A stretch of DNA of 10,406 bases. It comes from an uncultured Lachnospira sp. (lineage in GTDB: Bacteria > Bacillota > Clostridia > Lachnospirales > Lachnospiraceae). Shown here in pieces: positions 1 to 6,771 of the stretch. Below the pieces are notes generated by a model. The model worked only from the letters and a program-made list of their open reading frames with translations. It searched no databases and had not been told where the DNA came from. The number at the start of each line of letters is the position of its first letter. Position 1 is the first letter of the stretch. The stretch spans positions 1-10,406 of the forward strand of contig CAAHEK010000012.1 in NCBI GenBank assembly GCA_900772425.1, given 5' to 3'. Both the position numbers and the translations under genes were made by a program.

Positions 1-147
1 GATGATAAATATTATATAGAGGATATGAACTCAACTAATGGTACTTATATTAATGAGAAAAGATTAAGCCCATTATGTACAGAACCAATAAACAATAACG
101 ATATATTAAAAATTGCCATATATTCTTATAAGGTTGAAATAACATAG
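1..147 (+). CDS. FHA-domain protein, C-terminal end (5' part outside window)
   Basis: Frame 1 is open from the first base to TAG at 145-147 and encodes 48 residues. It contains DMNSTNGTYINEKRL, which matches the conserved core of forkhead-associated domains (the S/N-rich NSTNGT-x-hydrophobic-N-G/E loop that recognises phosphothreonine). After it come a short segment and a final beta-strand (ILKIAIYSYKVEI) that would close the beta-sandwich. The FHA domain therefore sits at the extreme C-terminus. The N-terminal part, which would show whether this is a membrane, secretion or kinase-associated protein, is not visible. Lachnospiraceae often carry C-terminal FHA domains on larger proteins, but that cannot be tested here. 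A promoter for the next gene overlaps its 3' end. The domain call is confident; the protein's role is unknown. Confidence 0.85.
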   Translation, partial: DDKYYIEDMNSTNGTYINEKRLSPLCTEPINNNDILKIAIYSYKVEIT

Positions 148-162
148 ATAATATGCTATATT
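134..162 (+). promoter_or_regulatory. Predicted sigma-A promoter of the flavodoxin-SCP2 gene
   Basis: TTGAAA (134-139, 5/6 to consensus) is followed by a 17-bp spacer and TATATT (157-162, 5/6). The start point would be near 169, giving a leader of about 33 nt before the ATG at 202. The -35 lies inside the end of the FHA gene, so the downstream gene can probably be transcribed on its own. Confidence 0.55.
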
Positions 163-201
163 CACAATATCATCCAACACTAGAAAGGGTAGGTTTGGGA
201 T

Positions 202-1188
202 ATGAATGTGAATATATATTATGGTGGAAGAGGGCTTGTAGATGACCCAACCATTTTTGTTATTAATACAATAGAAACAGTTCTTGGTGAACTTAATGTA
301 AATGTAACAAGATACAATCTGTATGACATGAAGAATACAATAACAACATTGTCACAGACAGTAACAGAAGCAGATGGAGTTATAATGGCTACTACGGTAG
401 AATGGCTTGGAATGGGTGGATATATGCAGACACTTCTTGATTCATGCTGGCTGTATGCAGATAAGAGCAAGGTTCAGGATATATACATGTTTCCTGTAGT
501 TATGTCTAAGACATATGGCGAAAAGCAGGTAGCTCTTACATTATCAGATTCATGGGAACTGATAGGGGGAAAGAATGGCGATTCATTAACCTCATATGTT
601 GATGACATGACAGATTTTGAATTTAATAAGGAATATAAAGATATAATTGAAAGATATGCCGAGTATGTATACAGGACTATATCTAAGAAAATGAACTCAT
701 TACCATCAAGCAGCCAGGCTATGAAGAAGTTTGTTATGAAGGATGTTGTTAATTTTACTCCACAGGAAAGTGAGCAATTATCAAAGTATGCTTCAGATGA
801 TACATTTGTTAAGACTCAGAAGAAGGATATAGAATCTCTTGCCAGCATATATAAAGAACTTCTTACAGATCAGGAAAATGGCGGGGATGATTACTATATT
901 AATGTTTTCACGGATAATTATAACGAAAATTCTTCATATAACGGAACATATATGCTGATTATAAGTGATAAGGATAAATCTATTATTATAGATGTAGAGA
1001 ATGGCAGGTTATCAGTTAGGTTTGGAGAAAATACATCTGCTGATGTAATAGGTAAACTGTCTAAAGCTACCTTTGACCAGATTGTGGAGGGAAGGGTTAC
1101 ATTCCACAGAGCATTCATGACAGGTGCCATGACGGCCAAAGGTAATTTCAGAACTTTAAAACAGTTAGATGATATGTTTAGCTTCTAA
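202..1188 (+). CDS. Flavodoxin-like / SCP2 sterol-carrier domain fusion protein
   Basis: The protein has 328 residues in two parts. Residues 1-160 look like a flavodoxin-like / NADPH-dependent FMN reductase fold: an opening strand with a glycine loop (MNVNIYYGGRG) and a segment DGVIMATTVEWLGMGGYMQTLLD at 58-80 that matches the family's D-hydrophobic-ATPVYW-x-G-x-hydrophobic-K-x-F-hydrophobic-D region around the flavin. Residues 230-326 look like an SCP2 domain, ending in EGRVTFHRAFMTGAMTAKG (297-315) and a leucine-rich last helix, the typical SCP2 C-terminus that lines a hydrophobic pocket. There is no signal peptide or membrane helix, so it is probably cytosolic. A GAAAGGG element lies about 12 nt before the ATG. 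Flavin binding and redox activity are inferred from the fold only, and the SCP2 ligand is unknown. The stop codon overlaps that of the converging kinase gene. Confidence 0.8.
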   Translation: MNVNIYYGGRGLVDDPTIFVINTIETVLGELNVNVTRYNLYDMKNTITTLSQTVTEADGVIMATTVEWLGMGGYMQTLLDSCWLYADKSKVQDIYMFPVVMSKTYGEKQVALTLSDSWELIGGKNGDSLTSYVDDMTDFEFNKEYKDIIERYAEYVYRTISKKMNSLPSSSQAMKKFVMKDVVNFTPQESEQLSKYASDDTFVKTQKKDIESLASIYKELLTDQENGGDDYYINVFTDNYNENSSYNGTYMLIISDKDKSIIIDVENGRLSVRFGENTSADVIGKLSKATFDQIVEGRVTFHRAFMTGAMTAKGNFRTLKQLDDMFSF

Positions 1189-1925
1189 AGAACCGGGATA
1201 ATCACGGAAACAGCCGTAACATTATCAGACAGATTGTTTTTTATAGAGACATCTATGTTATGCATCAGACTTATGCAGCGGACCATTGAAAGTCCTACAC
1301 CAACGTGGCTTTCTTTTGTAGTAAAAAATGGTTCGCTCATAAGGTCTATATTGGTTACCTTTTCTGATTCACTATCATGGTAGGATATTTCTATACATAT
1401 CAGGCTATTGTCGTTAATAGGTTTAGAGCTTATCATTATTTCATCATTTGGTGAAGTTACATTGTAAGCGTTGGATAAAAGTTCCTTAAACAGTACTATC
1501 ATTTTATCTTTATTGGCAGATACACGGGTTACTTCTTCGTTTACATCGAACGAATATATTCGGTCTTCGTCAAGATATTCATCCATATACTCAGGCATTG
1601 AAAATATAATATCATTTATGTTAACCGGCTCAAGCTCGATAGGCTGTTTGCTGTATCTGTACTCTGTAGTGCGGTCCATATATGTTATTAATTCACAAAT
1701 TGCATGGTTCATTTTTCCCCAGAAAGCATATTGTTTTATATCGGGTTTATTCTTTTGTATCATTTCATAGCTCATTTTTATGTATGCAACATAATTTTTG
1801 ATAGTGTGAGAGGCTTCGGAAACTTCGATTGCATTATTGCTAAACGCTGTTTGGACAGCCGTATATGTTTCAGGGTTAATTGACTTTAATGTTTCAATAC
1901 TTTTGAACTCTTCTTTGTTTAACAT
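1185..1925 (-). CDS. Small soluble histidine kinase-like protein (orphan, no sensor domain)
   Basis: The protein has 246 residues. A helical N-terminal part contains SHTIKN (H40 to N44), which resembles the H-box of a dimerisation/phosphoacceptor domain. A GHKL ATPase-like domain follows: N-box KELLSNAYNVT (147-157, N152), F-box EPFFTTK (198-204) and G2 VGVGLSM (208-214). The G1 box, normally DxGxG, reads YHDSES around D184 and is degenerate, so ATP binding needs testing. No transmembrane helix, PAS or HAMP domain is present and no response regulator gene is adjacent, so it is an orphan cytosolic kinase or kinase-like phosphotransferase. AAGGAGT (1931-1937) sits 5 nt before the start codon. 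The 3' end converges on the SCP2 fusion gene with a 4-bp overlap. Tandem Spo0A-type boxes lie upstream. Its partner is unknown; Spo0A is a candidate by inference only. Confidence 0.75.
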   Translation of the reverse strand: MLNKEEFKSIETLKSINPETYTAVQTAFSNNAIEVSEASHTIKNYVAYIKMSYEMIQKNKPDIKQYAFWGKMNHAICELITYMDRTTEYRYSKQPIELEPVNINDIIFSMPEYMDEYLDEDRIYSFDVNEEVTRVSANKDKMIVLFKELLSNAYNVTSPNDEIMISSKPINDNSLICIEISYHDSESEKVTNIDLMSEPFFTTKESHVGVGLSMVRCISLMHNIDVSIKNNLSDNVTAVSVIIPVL

Positions 1926-2028
1926 AGTACACTCCTTAATATTATTTTCTTAAAATTTCAAGTATTTTCAAAGTTTTTATTCCAAATATTATTGTAATAA
2001 AATTGTCTTTAAGTTATGATATTAAAAG

Positions 2029-2058
2029 TATATACTGACTTTAAATGCATGTAAACAA
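2029..2058 (-). promoter_or_regulatory. Possible promoter of the kinase gene
   Basis: On the minus strand TTGTTT (2053-2058) and TATATA (2029-2034) are separated by 18 bp, each 4/6 to the sigma-A consensus. Transcription would start near 2022, about 97 nt upstream of the kinase start codon. The -35 lies 6 bp downstream of the tandem Spo0A-type boxes, a sensible position for activation. It is weak on its own, and the same TATATA/TATACT could serve a rightward promoter for the HIT gene. Confidence 0.35.
2031..2036 (+). promoter_or_regulatory. Possible -10 element of the HIT gene promoter
   Basis: TATACT (5/6 to consensus) on the plus strand would start RNA near 2043, about 98 nt before the HIT start codon. 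The only -35 at 17 bp is TTTAAG (2008-2013), which is poor, so the promoter is weak or needs an activator. The Spo0A-type boxes would lie at roughly +23 to +39, where bound protein would tend to block transcription. Confidence 0.35.
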
Positions 2059-2064
2059 AAGCAT

Positions 2065-2081
2065 TTCGACAGTATTCGACA
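2065..2081 (-). promoter_or_regulatory. Two tandem perfect Spo0A boxes (0A boxes)
   Basis: The plus strand reads TTCGACA (2065-2071), GTA, TTCGACA (2075-2081). The minus strand therefore reads TGTCGAATACTGTCGAA, two identical copies of TGTCGAA, the established Spo0A recognition sequence (TGNCGAA). They are 10 bp apart, one helical turn with a 3-bp gap, the spacing known for a Spo0A dimer on tandem boxes. They lie between the divergent kinase and HIT genes and just upstream of a candidate minus-strand promoter. The sequence match is direct; Spo0A binding is inferred. Confidence 0.6.
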
Positions 2082-2140
2082 AGAGGCATAGCAAACCCGG
2101 TATTATGGGGCATGCAGAATATTACTTGATGGAGGCAGAC

Positions 2141-2557
2141 ATGAAGAAAGACGATTGTATTTTTTGTAAACTTGCAAATGGGGACATTCCCGTTAATGCA
2201 TTATATGAAGATGACAAAGTTAAAGTTATTTTTGATCAGGGACCTGCGGCAAAAGGACATGTATTAATCCTTCCAAAGGAGCATTATGATAATATATATG
2301 CATTAGATGATGAAATTGCGGCACATGTTTTTAAGGTTGCGGTAAAAGTCTCAAAAGCAATGAATAGTGCATTGGATTTTGATGGACTTAATATAGTTCA
2401 GAATAATGGAGAAGTTGCCGGACAGACAGTATTTCATTTTCATATGCATATTATTCCAAGACATAAGGCAGATACTGTTAAGATAGGTTGGCATCCAGGT
2501 AAAACCAGTGATGAAGAAATAAGCGAGCTTAAGGAAAAAATAAGCAGATATCTGTAA
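2141..2557 (+). CDS. HIT-family nucleotide hydrolase/transferase
   Basis: The protein has 138 residues. It carries the histidine-triad signature HFHMHII (H99, H101, H103), in which the central histidine is the nucleophile for cleaving nucleoside phosphoramidates and related nucleotides. A zinc site typical of bacterial Hint-like proteins is visible: C6-I-F-C9, H48 in LPKEHYDN, and H99. The conserved [10 protein letters not shown] (39-48) and NNGEVAGQ (88-95) segments are present. The start at 2141 is chosen because GGAGG (2131-2135) sits 5 nt before it, the protein then begins MKKDDCIFC as relatives do, and the length is normal. An upstream in-frame ATG at 2045 would add 32 residues without family similarity and would cover the Spo0A-type boxes. 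The protein is cytosolic. The physiological substrate is unknown, and the hydratase gene follows after 40 bp. Confidence 0.92.
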   Translation: MKKDDCIFCKLANGDIPVNALYEDDKVKVIFDQGPAAKGHVLILPKEHYDNIYALDDEIAAHVFKVAVKVSKAMNSALDFDGLNIVQNNGEVAGQTVFHFHMHIIPRHKADTVKIGWHPGKTSDEEISELKEKISRYL

Positions 2558-2597
2558 TATATATCATAATCATAATATTAAGAAAAGAGGTAAAGTA

Positions 2598-4886
2598 ATG
2601 GTACAATTAAGTAAGGGCGGAGCATATCTTATTAACGGAACAGATATTGTTGAAGACGGACCAGAAGCAGTAAAAGAAGTAGCTGCCAAGAATGGCGGAC
2701 AGGCAGTATCGAAGGAAGAAGCAAGTAAGAATACAATGGCTTATTCAATATTGAAGGCACATAATACATCTGATAATATGGATAAGCTCAAAATCAAATT
2801 TGATAAAATGACATCTCATGATATAACATTTGTTGGTATTATTCAGACAGCAAGAGCATCAGGACTTGAGAAGTTCCCTATACCATATGTTCTTACAAAC
2901 TGTCATAACAGTTTATGTGCAGTAGGTGGAACTATCAATGAAGATGATCACATGTTTGGTCTTACATGTGCTAAGAAATACGGTGGAATATATGTACCAC
3001 CTCATCAGGCAGTAATTCATCAGTTTGCAAGAGAAATGCTTGCAGAGGGTGGAAAGATGATTCTTGGTTCAGACAGCCACACAAGGTATGGAGCACTTGG
3101 AACAATGGCTATGGGTGAAGGAGGTCCTGAACTTGTAAAACAGCTTCTTAACAAGACATATGATATTAATATGCCGGGTGTAGTTGCTATATATCTTACC
3201 GGGGCACCTGTAAAAGGAGTTGGTCCTCAGGACGTAGCACTTGCAATTATCGGGGCTGTATTCGGTAATGGATATGTTAAGAATAAAGTAATGGAATTCG
3301 TTGGACCAGGTGTGTCTAATTTAAGTGCTGACTTCAGAATAGGCGTTGATGTTATGACAACAGAGACAACATGTCTTTCATCAATATGGAGAACTGATGA
3401 TAAGATTAAAGAGTTCTATGATATTCACGGAAGAAGTGAAAGCTATAAAGAGCTTAACCCTGGAAGTACTGCATATTATGATGGAGTTGTATATGTTGAT
3501 TTAAGTAAGATTAAACCTATGATTGCAATGCCATTCCATCCAAGTAATACATATACTATCGAGGAATTAAATGCTAATCTTGAGGATATTCTTCATGATG
3601 TAGAAAAGAAGGCGTTAGTAAGTCTTGATGGTGCAGTTGATTATAAACTTACCAATAAGATACACAATGGCAAATTATATGTGGATCAGGGAATTATAGC
3701 AGGATGTGCAGGTGGTGGATTTGAAAATATCTGTGCTGCTGCTGATATTTTAAGAGGTCATTCAATTGGTGCAGATGAGTTTACTCTTAGCGTATATCCT
3801 GCAAGTACACCAATATATGTAGAGCTTGCAAGAAATGGAAGACTTGCAGATCTTATGGCTACAGGTGCTATAGTTAAGACTGCATTCTGTGGACCATGCT
3901 TTGGTGCCGGTGATACTCCTGCTAACAATGCATTTTCTATCAGACATTCAACAAGAAACTTCCCTAACAGAGAGGGTTCTAAGCTTCAGCAGGGACAGAT
4001 TTCTTCAGTTGCACTTATGGATGCCAGATCAATTGCCGCAACAGCAGCTAATAAGGGATATCTTACAGCTGCAACGGATGTTGATGTTGAGTTTACAGGT
4101 CCAACATATCATTTTGACAGTTCTATATATGCAAACAGAGTATTTGACAGCAAGGGAGTTGCAGATCCTGAACAGGAAATCCAGTTTGGTCCAAACATCA
4201 AAGACTGGCCTGAAATGGTGGCTCTTCCAGAAAATCTTATAATAAAAGTTGTTTCAGAGATTCATGATCCTGTAACAACAACAGATGAGCTTATTCCATC
4301 AGGAGAAACATCATCTTTCAGATCTAATCCTTTAGGTCTTGCTGAATTTGCACTTTCAAGAAAGGATCCTGCATATGTAGGAAGAGCTAAGGAAGTGCAG
4401 AAAGCAGAGAAGGCAAGAGAAGCTGGACAGTGCATGGGAGAAGCGTTACCTGAGCTTAGAGATATAATGCATAAGATTAAAGAAACTTATGATGTTCATA
4501 AAACTAATGTTGGAATAGGAAGTACTATTTTTGCAGTTAAACCGGGAGATGGTTCTGCAAGAGAACAGGCTGCATCATGTCAGAAGGTTCTTGGCGGATG
4601 GGCAAATATAGCTAATGAGTATGCTACCAAGAGATATCGTTCTAATCTTATTAACTGGGGTATGCTTCCATTTATTATTGAAAAAGGAGACCTTCCTTTT
4701 GCTAACGGAGATTACCTGTTTATTCCTGAAATTGCAGATGCAGTTAAGAATAAGACATCAGTAATTAAGGCATATGTAGTTAACAAGGATATGAAGGAGT
4801 TCGAGCTTACTCTTGGTGATTTGACAGATGATGAACGCCAGATAATATTAGACGGTTGTCTTATTAATTACTACAGAAACAATTAA
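2598..4886 (+). CDS. Aconitase-superfamily hydratase (YbhJ-like)
   Basis: The protein has 762 residues, the length of an aconitase with all four domains in one chain. The catalytic core shows GSDSHT at 157-162. The three cysteines that would hold a [4Fe-4S] cluster are C370 (in IIAGCAGGG) and C431/C434 (in FCGPCFG); their spacing, 61 and 3, is close to that of mitochondrial aconitase. The C-terminal swivel domain has GSARE at 652-656 (S653, R655), equivalent to the GSSRE substrate-binding loop. The cluster loop reads AGCAGGG, not the SCTN of true aconitase and isopropylmalate isomerase. This points to the divergent hydratase branch that includes E. coli YbhJ, whose substrate is not established. 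The enzyme should be cytosolic and oxygen-sensitive. AGAGG lies 7 nt before the ATG. It may still serve as the cell's aconitase. The superfamily is certain and the exact reaction is not. Confidence 0.85.
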   Translation: MVQLSKGGAYLINGTDIVEDGPEAVKEVAAKNGGQAVSKEEASKNTMAYSILKAHNTSDNMDKLKIKFDKMTSHDITFVGIIQTARASGLEKFPIPYVLTNCHNSLCAVGGTINEDDHMFGLTCAKKYGGIYVPPHQAVIHQFAREMLAEGGKMILGSDSHTRYGALGTMAMGEGGPELVKQLLNKTYDINMPGVVAIYLTGAPVKGVGPQDVALAIIGAVFGNGYVKNKVMEFVGPGVSNLSADFRIGVDVMTTETTCLSSIWRTDDKIKEFYDIHGRSESYKELNPGSTAYYDGVVYVDLSKIKPMIAMPFHPSNTYTIEELNANLEDILHDVEKKALVSLDGAVDYKLTNKIHNGKLYVDQGIIAGCAGGGFENICAAADILRGHSIGADEFTLSVYPASTPIYVELARNGRLADLMATGAIVKTAFCGPCFGAGDTPANNAFSIRHSTRNFPNREGSKLQQGQISSVALMDARSIAATAANKGYLTAATDVDVEFTGPTYHFDSSIYANRVFDSKGVADPEQEIQFGPNIKDWPEMVALPENLIIKVVSEIHDPVTTTDELIPSGETSSFRSNPLGLAEFALSRKDPAYVGRAKEVQKAEKAREAGQCMGEALPELRDIMHKIKETYDVHKTNVGIGSTIFAVKPGDGSAREQAASCQKVLGGWANIANEYATKRYRSNLINWGMLPFIIEKGDLPFANGDYLFIPEIADAVKNKTSVIKAYVVNKDMKEFELTLGDLTDDERQIILDGCLINYYRNN

Positions 4887-4923
4887 TTTGGTGATATGAA
4901 TAATTAGGTATGGAGAGAAGCGT

Positions 4924-6015
4924 ATGGCTGAACAGAATATACTTGCCGGAAATGTTAAAGTCCTTGAACAGGTGTTAAGTGATATTAATGAACATAATGC
5001 CAAAAAGGACAGGCTTGATAAACTTGAATCCAGTATCAAAGAGATGAATAAGGAATTGGATAATTCCAAGAAATCAATGAATGATGAGATAAGTTCAAGA
5101 ATTAAGGAAAGTACAGATGCAATATCTGCCGGATATGACAAATCCATATCCAGCAATAAAGAAAAGCTGAAAGAATTACAGGCTGAAAGAGATAAAGCAA
5201 AGCTTGAAGGAATTAAAGAACGAATAGAAGCTGAAACAGCATCATTAAGAAATGAGAACGAGGATTTACAGCAGCAGATTAATGAAGCGTTTATTCAGGA
5301 AAATATTTCAAAGTTCTATAACAGCAGATTGTTTTTTGCATTATTCAGCTCAAAACAGTCAGCAGATGTACTGATATATATATTAATTAATATTGTGTTA
5401 TTTGCCGCTATACCTGCAGCTTTATATTTTATTCCGGTTATACCATATTGGAGTCTTCTGATATATTATTTTATTGTATCTGTAGGAATGATAACTTATT
5501 GCAAAATAATTTATAAAAAGAAATTTATACCAAATGCAGATATAATAAACGCTGCTCAGGATACTTATATAAGAATTTGTGTCAACAGGAATAAAATAAA
5601 AAAGATTAAAAATGGTATCAAAAAGGATAAGAACGAAGAAATGTATGGACTTGAAGTTTTTGATACTAAGATAAATGAAATACATGATGACTGCGACAGG
5701 ATTGAGAATGAGAAAAGGGCTGCGCTTGATGAATTTGACAAGACAGCCAGAGAAGATATTATATCAGAAATAGAAGGAAGATTTTCTGACAAGATTAAGA
5801 ATATAGAAGATGAACTTTCTAAGAAAAATGAAGAATATCAGAATCTCGATGATCTTGTGAAAAAGCAAAGAATATATATATCATCAAATTATGAGGCGTA
5901 TCTTGGCAAAGAGTTTACTGATACAGAAAAGCTGACTGAATTGGTATCTATTATGAAGTCAGGCACTGCTGATACAATAGGTCAGGCTGTTGCTGCATAC
6001 AAGAATCGCCATTAA
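4924..6015 (+). CDS. Coiled-coil protein with a central membrane hairpin, unknown function
   Basis: The protein has 363 residues. Residues 1-130 are a highly charged heptad-rich coiled coil (Lys/Glu/Asp/Leu). Two hydrophobic helices follow, about 148-171 and 175-196, separated by a short proline-containing turn (PVIPYW). Residues 200-320 form a second charged coiled coil. The C-terminal tail ends in SGTADTIGQAVAAYKNRH, resembling short helical tails seen on other Lachnospiraceae membrane proteins, though I cannot name a family. Two close helices put both coiled coils on the same side, most likely cytoplasmic by the positive residues after helix 2 (KIIYKKKF). GGAGAG lies 6 nt before the ATG, 37 bp after the hydratase, so the two are probably co-transcribed. 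The last 65 bp overlap the converging yyaC. A membrane-tethered scaffold is possible, but no enzymatic motif is visible. Confidence 0.75.
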   Translation: MAEQNILAGNVKVLEQVLSDINEHNAKKDRLDKLESSIKEMNKELDNSKKSMNDEISSRIKESTDAISAGYDKSISSNKEKLKELQAERDKAKLEGIKERIEAETASLRNENEDLQQQINEAFIQENISKFYNSRLFFALFSSKQSADVLIYILINIVLFAAIPAALYFIPVIPYWSLLIYYFIVSVGMITYCKIIYKKKFIPNADIINAAQDTYIRICVNRNKIKKIKNGIKKDKNEEMYGLEVFDTKINEIHDDCDRIENEKRAALDEFDKTAREDIISEIEGRFSDKIKNIEDELSKKNEEYQNLDDLVKKQRIYISSNYEAYLGKEFTDTEKLTELVSIMKSGTADTIGQAVAAYKNRH

Positions 6016-6541
6016 AATACAACATATAATTAAATGCATTTAATATAACATCTGCAATTCTTACAATAGTAGAAAGACGGGTTGTCTGAAGCATGGAATG
6101 ACATTTGTTGCCGGAAGTATTTACGATACCGGTTATATGAAGGTCGCCTACTTCGGGCAGCTCTTTTTTTACACCAAGTCCGGGCTTCAAAGGACCTTCT
6201 CCCAAGGTGATAAATCCTATATGTTCCTCACGGCCAAGAGAAGCATCAACTGCAATAATATAAGGATTTTCAAAGGTTTCGTGTATTTTATCTATATAGT
6301 TTGAAAGGTTTGCAGCATGTACAGGATGTTCAAGATCACCATAAACAAAAATTTCATAACATATCTTTTTTAACTTATAGCCAAGAATAGGCCCTAAACT
6401 GTCTCCGGTAGAACGGTCACTTCCTATGCACAGAACAACAAGCTGGTGTTTTTCAGGCATGTTGATATTTATAAGTTCACCAAGCTTTCTTCCCAAAGCC
6501 GCAGAAGAATTTATATTTTCAGAATCGTAGTAATAAAGCAT
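5951..6541 (-). CDS. yyaC: YyaC-type spore protease-related protein
   Basis: The protein has 196 residues, close to the size of Bacillus subtilis YyaC. It has the family's core motifs: CIGSDRSTGDSLGPILG at 38-54, the strand YIIAVDASLG (94-103), GEGPLKPG (114-121) and VGDLHITGIVN (131-141). YyaC resembles the fold of the germination protease GPR and hydrogenase-maturation proteases; it is found in spore formers and is under forespore sigma-F control in B. subtilis, but its substrate is not known. AAAGGGGA sits about 5 nt before the ATG. The conserved part ends near residue 172. The last 21 residues, rich in Gln and Cys, are encoded opposite the end of the coiled-coil gene and look like a poorly conserved extension. 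It is the best sign in the window that the organism belongs to a spore-forming lineage. Confidence 0.88.
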   Translation of the reverse strand: MLYYYDSENINSSAALGRKLGELININMPEKHQLVVLCIGSDRSTGDSLGPILGYKLKKICYEIFVYGDLEHPVHAANLSNYIDKIHETFENPYIIAVDASLGREEHIGFITLGEGPLKPGLGVKKELPEVGDLHITGIVNTSGNKCHSMLQTTRLSTIVRIADVILNAFNYMLYFNGDSCMQQQPDLLYQQCLTS

Positions 6542-6568
6542 ATAATCCCCTTTGATAAAATTGATAAA

Positions 6569-6578
6569 TAATATAGCC
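6569..6578 (-). promoter_or_regulatory. Sigma-F-like -10 sequence upstream of yyaC (tentative)
   Basis: The minus strand reads GGCTATATTA, 9 of 10 to the forespore sigma-F -10 consensus GGNRANAHTR. It would start RNA about 20 nt before the yyaC start codon. No good GYWTA -35 lies 14-17 bp upstream, which weakens the call. The family's known sigma-F control in Bacillus is the reason to list it. Confidence 0.25.
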
Positions 6579-6600
6579 TATAGGTTTGTCAGGCTTATTT

Positions 6601-6630
6601 ATATATTTACGATAAGGCGCGTAAATATAT
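6601..6630. promoter_or_regulatory. Perfect 11-bp inverted repeat, probable operator
   Basis: ATATATTTACG (6601-6611) and CGTAAATATAT (6620-6630) are perfect inverted copies around an 8-bp centre (ATAAGGCG). No T-tract follows on either strand, so it is not a terminator. It lies in the divergent region between yyaC and the LysM gene, about 60 bp from the yyaC start codon. A minus-strand TTGACA (6630-6635) abuts its edge, so a protein bound here could control leftward transcription. The regulator is unknown. Confidence 0.5.
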
Positions 6631-6727
6631 GTCAAAAATCTTTCGCAAATATTGATAAAATTTTTTTGCTATATGACAAAATTTGATAAGTTTTTTAATA
6701 TGCCGGTGGTATTATGCTTGTACAATC

Positions 6728-6733
6728 TATAAT
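6728..6733 (+). promoter_or_regulatory. -10 element of the LysM-DUF5711-CvpA cluster promoter
   Basis: TATAAT matches the consensus 6/6 and would start RNA near 6740, about 32 nt before the ATG at 6772. No recognisable -35 hexamer lies 16-18 bp upstream (the 17-bp position reads GGTGGT), so the promoter may depend on an activator or be weak. Confidence 0.45.
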
Positions 6734-6771
6734 TAAGCAAAGTGAATGCTGAGTAGAAAAGGGGTAATATA

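Noticed and set aside
1471..1770. 99-codon plus-strand frame opposite the kinase gene
   Set aside because: It is antisense to a gene with recognisable kinase motifs and has Ser/Ile/Tyr-rich shadow composition.
2045..2140. Start of the HIT gene at the upstream ATG (2045)
   Set aside because: GGAGG sits 5 nt before the ATG at 2141, the family begins there, and the extension has no HIT similarity.
3889..4242. 117-codon plus-strand frame inside the hydratase gene
   Set aside because: It is an out-of-frame shadow of a clear aconitase-like coding sequence, with no ribosome site and a low-complexity product.
6575..6595. AGCCT/AGGCT inverted repeat upstream of yyaC
   Set aside because: The arms are 5 bp and extend only with a bulge, which is too weak to call an operator or hairpin.
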